The translations under genes were made by a program, and so were the position numbers. Under the pieces are notes generated by a model, which was given only the letters and a program-made list of their open reading frames with translations, was not told the DNA's origin and made no database searches. Below, piece after piece: positions 5,046 through 5,727 of a stretch of 5,727 nucleotides of DNA. The DNA comes from an uncultured Oscillospiraceae bacterium (GTDB lineage Bacteria > Bacillota > Clostridia > Oscillospirales > Acutalibacteraceae). The DNA lies in assembly GCA_958354085.1 (NCBI GenBank), contig CATWUX010000139.1, forward strand, positions 1 through 5,727, read 5' to 3'. Every line of letters starts with the position of its first letter. Within the stretch, counting starts at the first letter, position 1.

Positions 5046-5073
5046 ACAATATATCGGAAAGGAAGGGCGATCT

Positions 5074-5727
5074 ATGGAAAAAGAACGTGCGTCTAACGCC
5101 GCTATCTCCAGCTTATGCGATGAGTTTAGAAAGAATAACCGGATCGATCCGGAAAAATTTGAAAAATATCAAGTCAAACGCGGCCTGCGCAATGAGGACG
5201 GCAGCGGTGTTGTCGCCGGCCTGACCTTGATCTGCAATGTGCACGGCTATGTTATCAACGAAGGCGAGCAGGCGCCTGTGGAAGGGCGGCTGATCTATCG
5301 CGGTATTGATATTCAGGATCTGGTAGCCGGCGCGGTCAACGAGAACCGGTTCGGCTTTGAGGAAACCGTATGGCTGTTGCTGTTCGGCAAACTGCCCACC
5401 AAAGAGCAGCTGGACAGCTTTTGCGAACTGCTGTCGTCTTATCGTGAGCTGCCGGAATATTTTGCGGAGGACATGATCATCAAAGCGCCGTCTCCCAATA
5501 TTATGAACAAGCTGGCGCGGTCGGTGCTGGCGCTGTATTCCTATGACAACAATCCGGAAGAGCTGTCCATGGAAAACGTGCTTCGGCAGTCTATCGAGCT
5601 GATTGCCCGGCTCCCCACCATCATGGCGTATGCCTATCAGGTCAAACGGCGGCATTATGATAAGGAGAGTATGTATTTTCATCCGCTGGTTCCCGGGCAA
5701 TCCACCTCCGAAACGATTTTGCACGCG
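5074..5727 (+). CDS. gltA: citrate synthase (Si type), 3' end beyond the window
   Basis: The first 218 codons of a citrate/2-methylcitrate synthase, which condenses acetyl-CoA with oxaloacetate to citrate; in anaerobes it usually supplies 2-oxoglutarate and glutamate. Family blocks are KRGLRNEDGSGVVAGLT (about residues 35-51), EGRLIYRGIDIQDLVAG (70-86), FEETVWLLLFGKLP (95-108), ARLPTIMAYAYQVKR (175-189) and HPLVPGQSTSETILHA at the window edge, just before the expected MLR-type helix. The catalytic His and Asp regions lie beyond the window. There is no N-terminal nucleotide-binding extension, so it is of the shorter Gram-positive type; the first 30 residues are charged and variable. AAGGAAGG lies 7-8 nt before the ATG and a strong promoter is directly upstream. 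The symbol could also be citZ; a 2-methylcitrate synthase cannot be excluded from this part. Confidence 0.9.
   Translation, partial: MEKERASNAAISSLCDEFRKNNRIDPEKFEKYQVKRGLRNEDGSGVVAGLTLICNVHGYVINEGEQAPVEGRLIYRGIDIQDLVAGAVNENRFGFEETVWLLLFGKLPTKEQLDSFCELLSSYRELPEYFAEDMIIKAPSPNIMNKLARSVLALYSYDNNPEELSMENVLRQSIELIARLPTIMAYAYQVKRRHYDKESMYFHPLVPGQSTSETILHA

Noticed and set aside
5113..5724. 203-codon open frame on the minus strand
   Set aside because: It is entirely antisense to the citrate synthase gene, which has clear family motifs, a ribosome site and a promoter. The antisense product has no recognisable domain.
1..5727. CRISPR array, tRNA or rRNA genes
   Set aside because: No regularly spaced repeats, tRNA-like cloverleaf or rRNA sequence was seen on reading either strand.

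Overview
The window looks like chromosomal DNA from an endospore-forming member of the Clostridia (Bacillota), perhaps an Oscillospiraceae/Ruminococcaceae-type anaerobe. The support is a SpoIID-type sporulation lytic transglycosylase, a DegV/FakB fatty-acid-binding protein, strong AGGAGG-type ribosome binding sites and sigma-A-like promoters. The genus cannot be fixed from the sequence alone.

Layout. Positions 1-1770 hold a minus-strand operon of three genes: an ArsR/SmtB repressor, an ArsP-type (DUF318/YraQ) permease and a small thioredoxin-like protein. A perfect consensus promoter (TTGACA, 17 bp, TATAAT) with a 10-bp palindrome over its -35 box drives it. The operon resembles a metalloid/thiol-reactive stress cassette, in which the repressor senses a soft metalloid, the permease exports it and the redox protein assists. 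The last gene is broken: after 73 residues it runs into unrelated DNA (about positions 1-54) that may be the end of an insertion element.

Positions 1771-2023 have no gene I can support but contain several adjacent inverted repeats, at least one looking like a terminator. Positions 2024-2608 encode a small cytoplasmic SGNH/GDSL hydrolase and 2750-3619 a DegV protein, both on the minus strand and possibly co-transcribed. Between degV and spoIID (3620-3822) lie a clear minus-strand intrinsic terminator and, upstream of it, a sigma-A-like promoter followed by a hairpin. That arrangement is either the end of the spoIID unit plus a small RNA, or a conditional leader for degV. Positions 3823-4854 encode the SpoIID/LytB protein on the minus strand.

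A divergent intergenic region (4855-5073) carries two candidate plus-strand promoters in tandem for a citrate synthase gene that starts at 5074 and runs off the window at 5727.

Apart from the ars-like operon the genes are ordinary housekeeping or sporulation genes with no obvious functional link. I did not find a clear new multi-gene system. The most interesting points are the promoter-hairpin-terminator unit in front of degV, the broken thioredoxin gene at a foreign junction, and the cluster of inverted repeats at 1842-1932.
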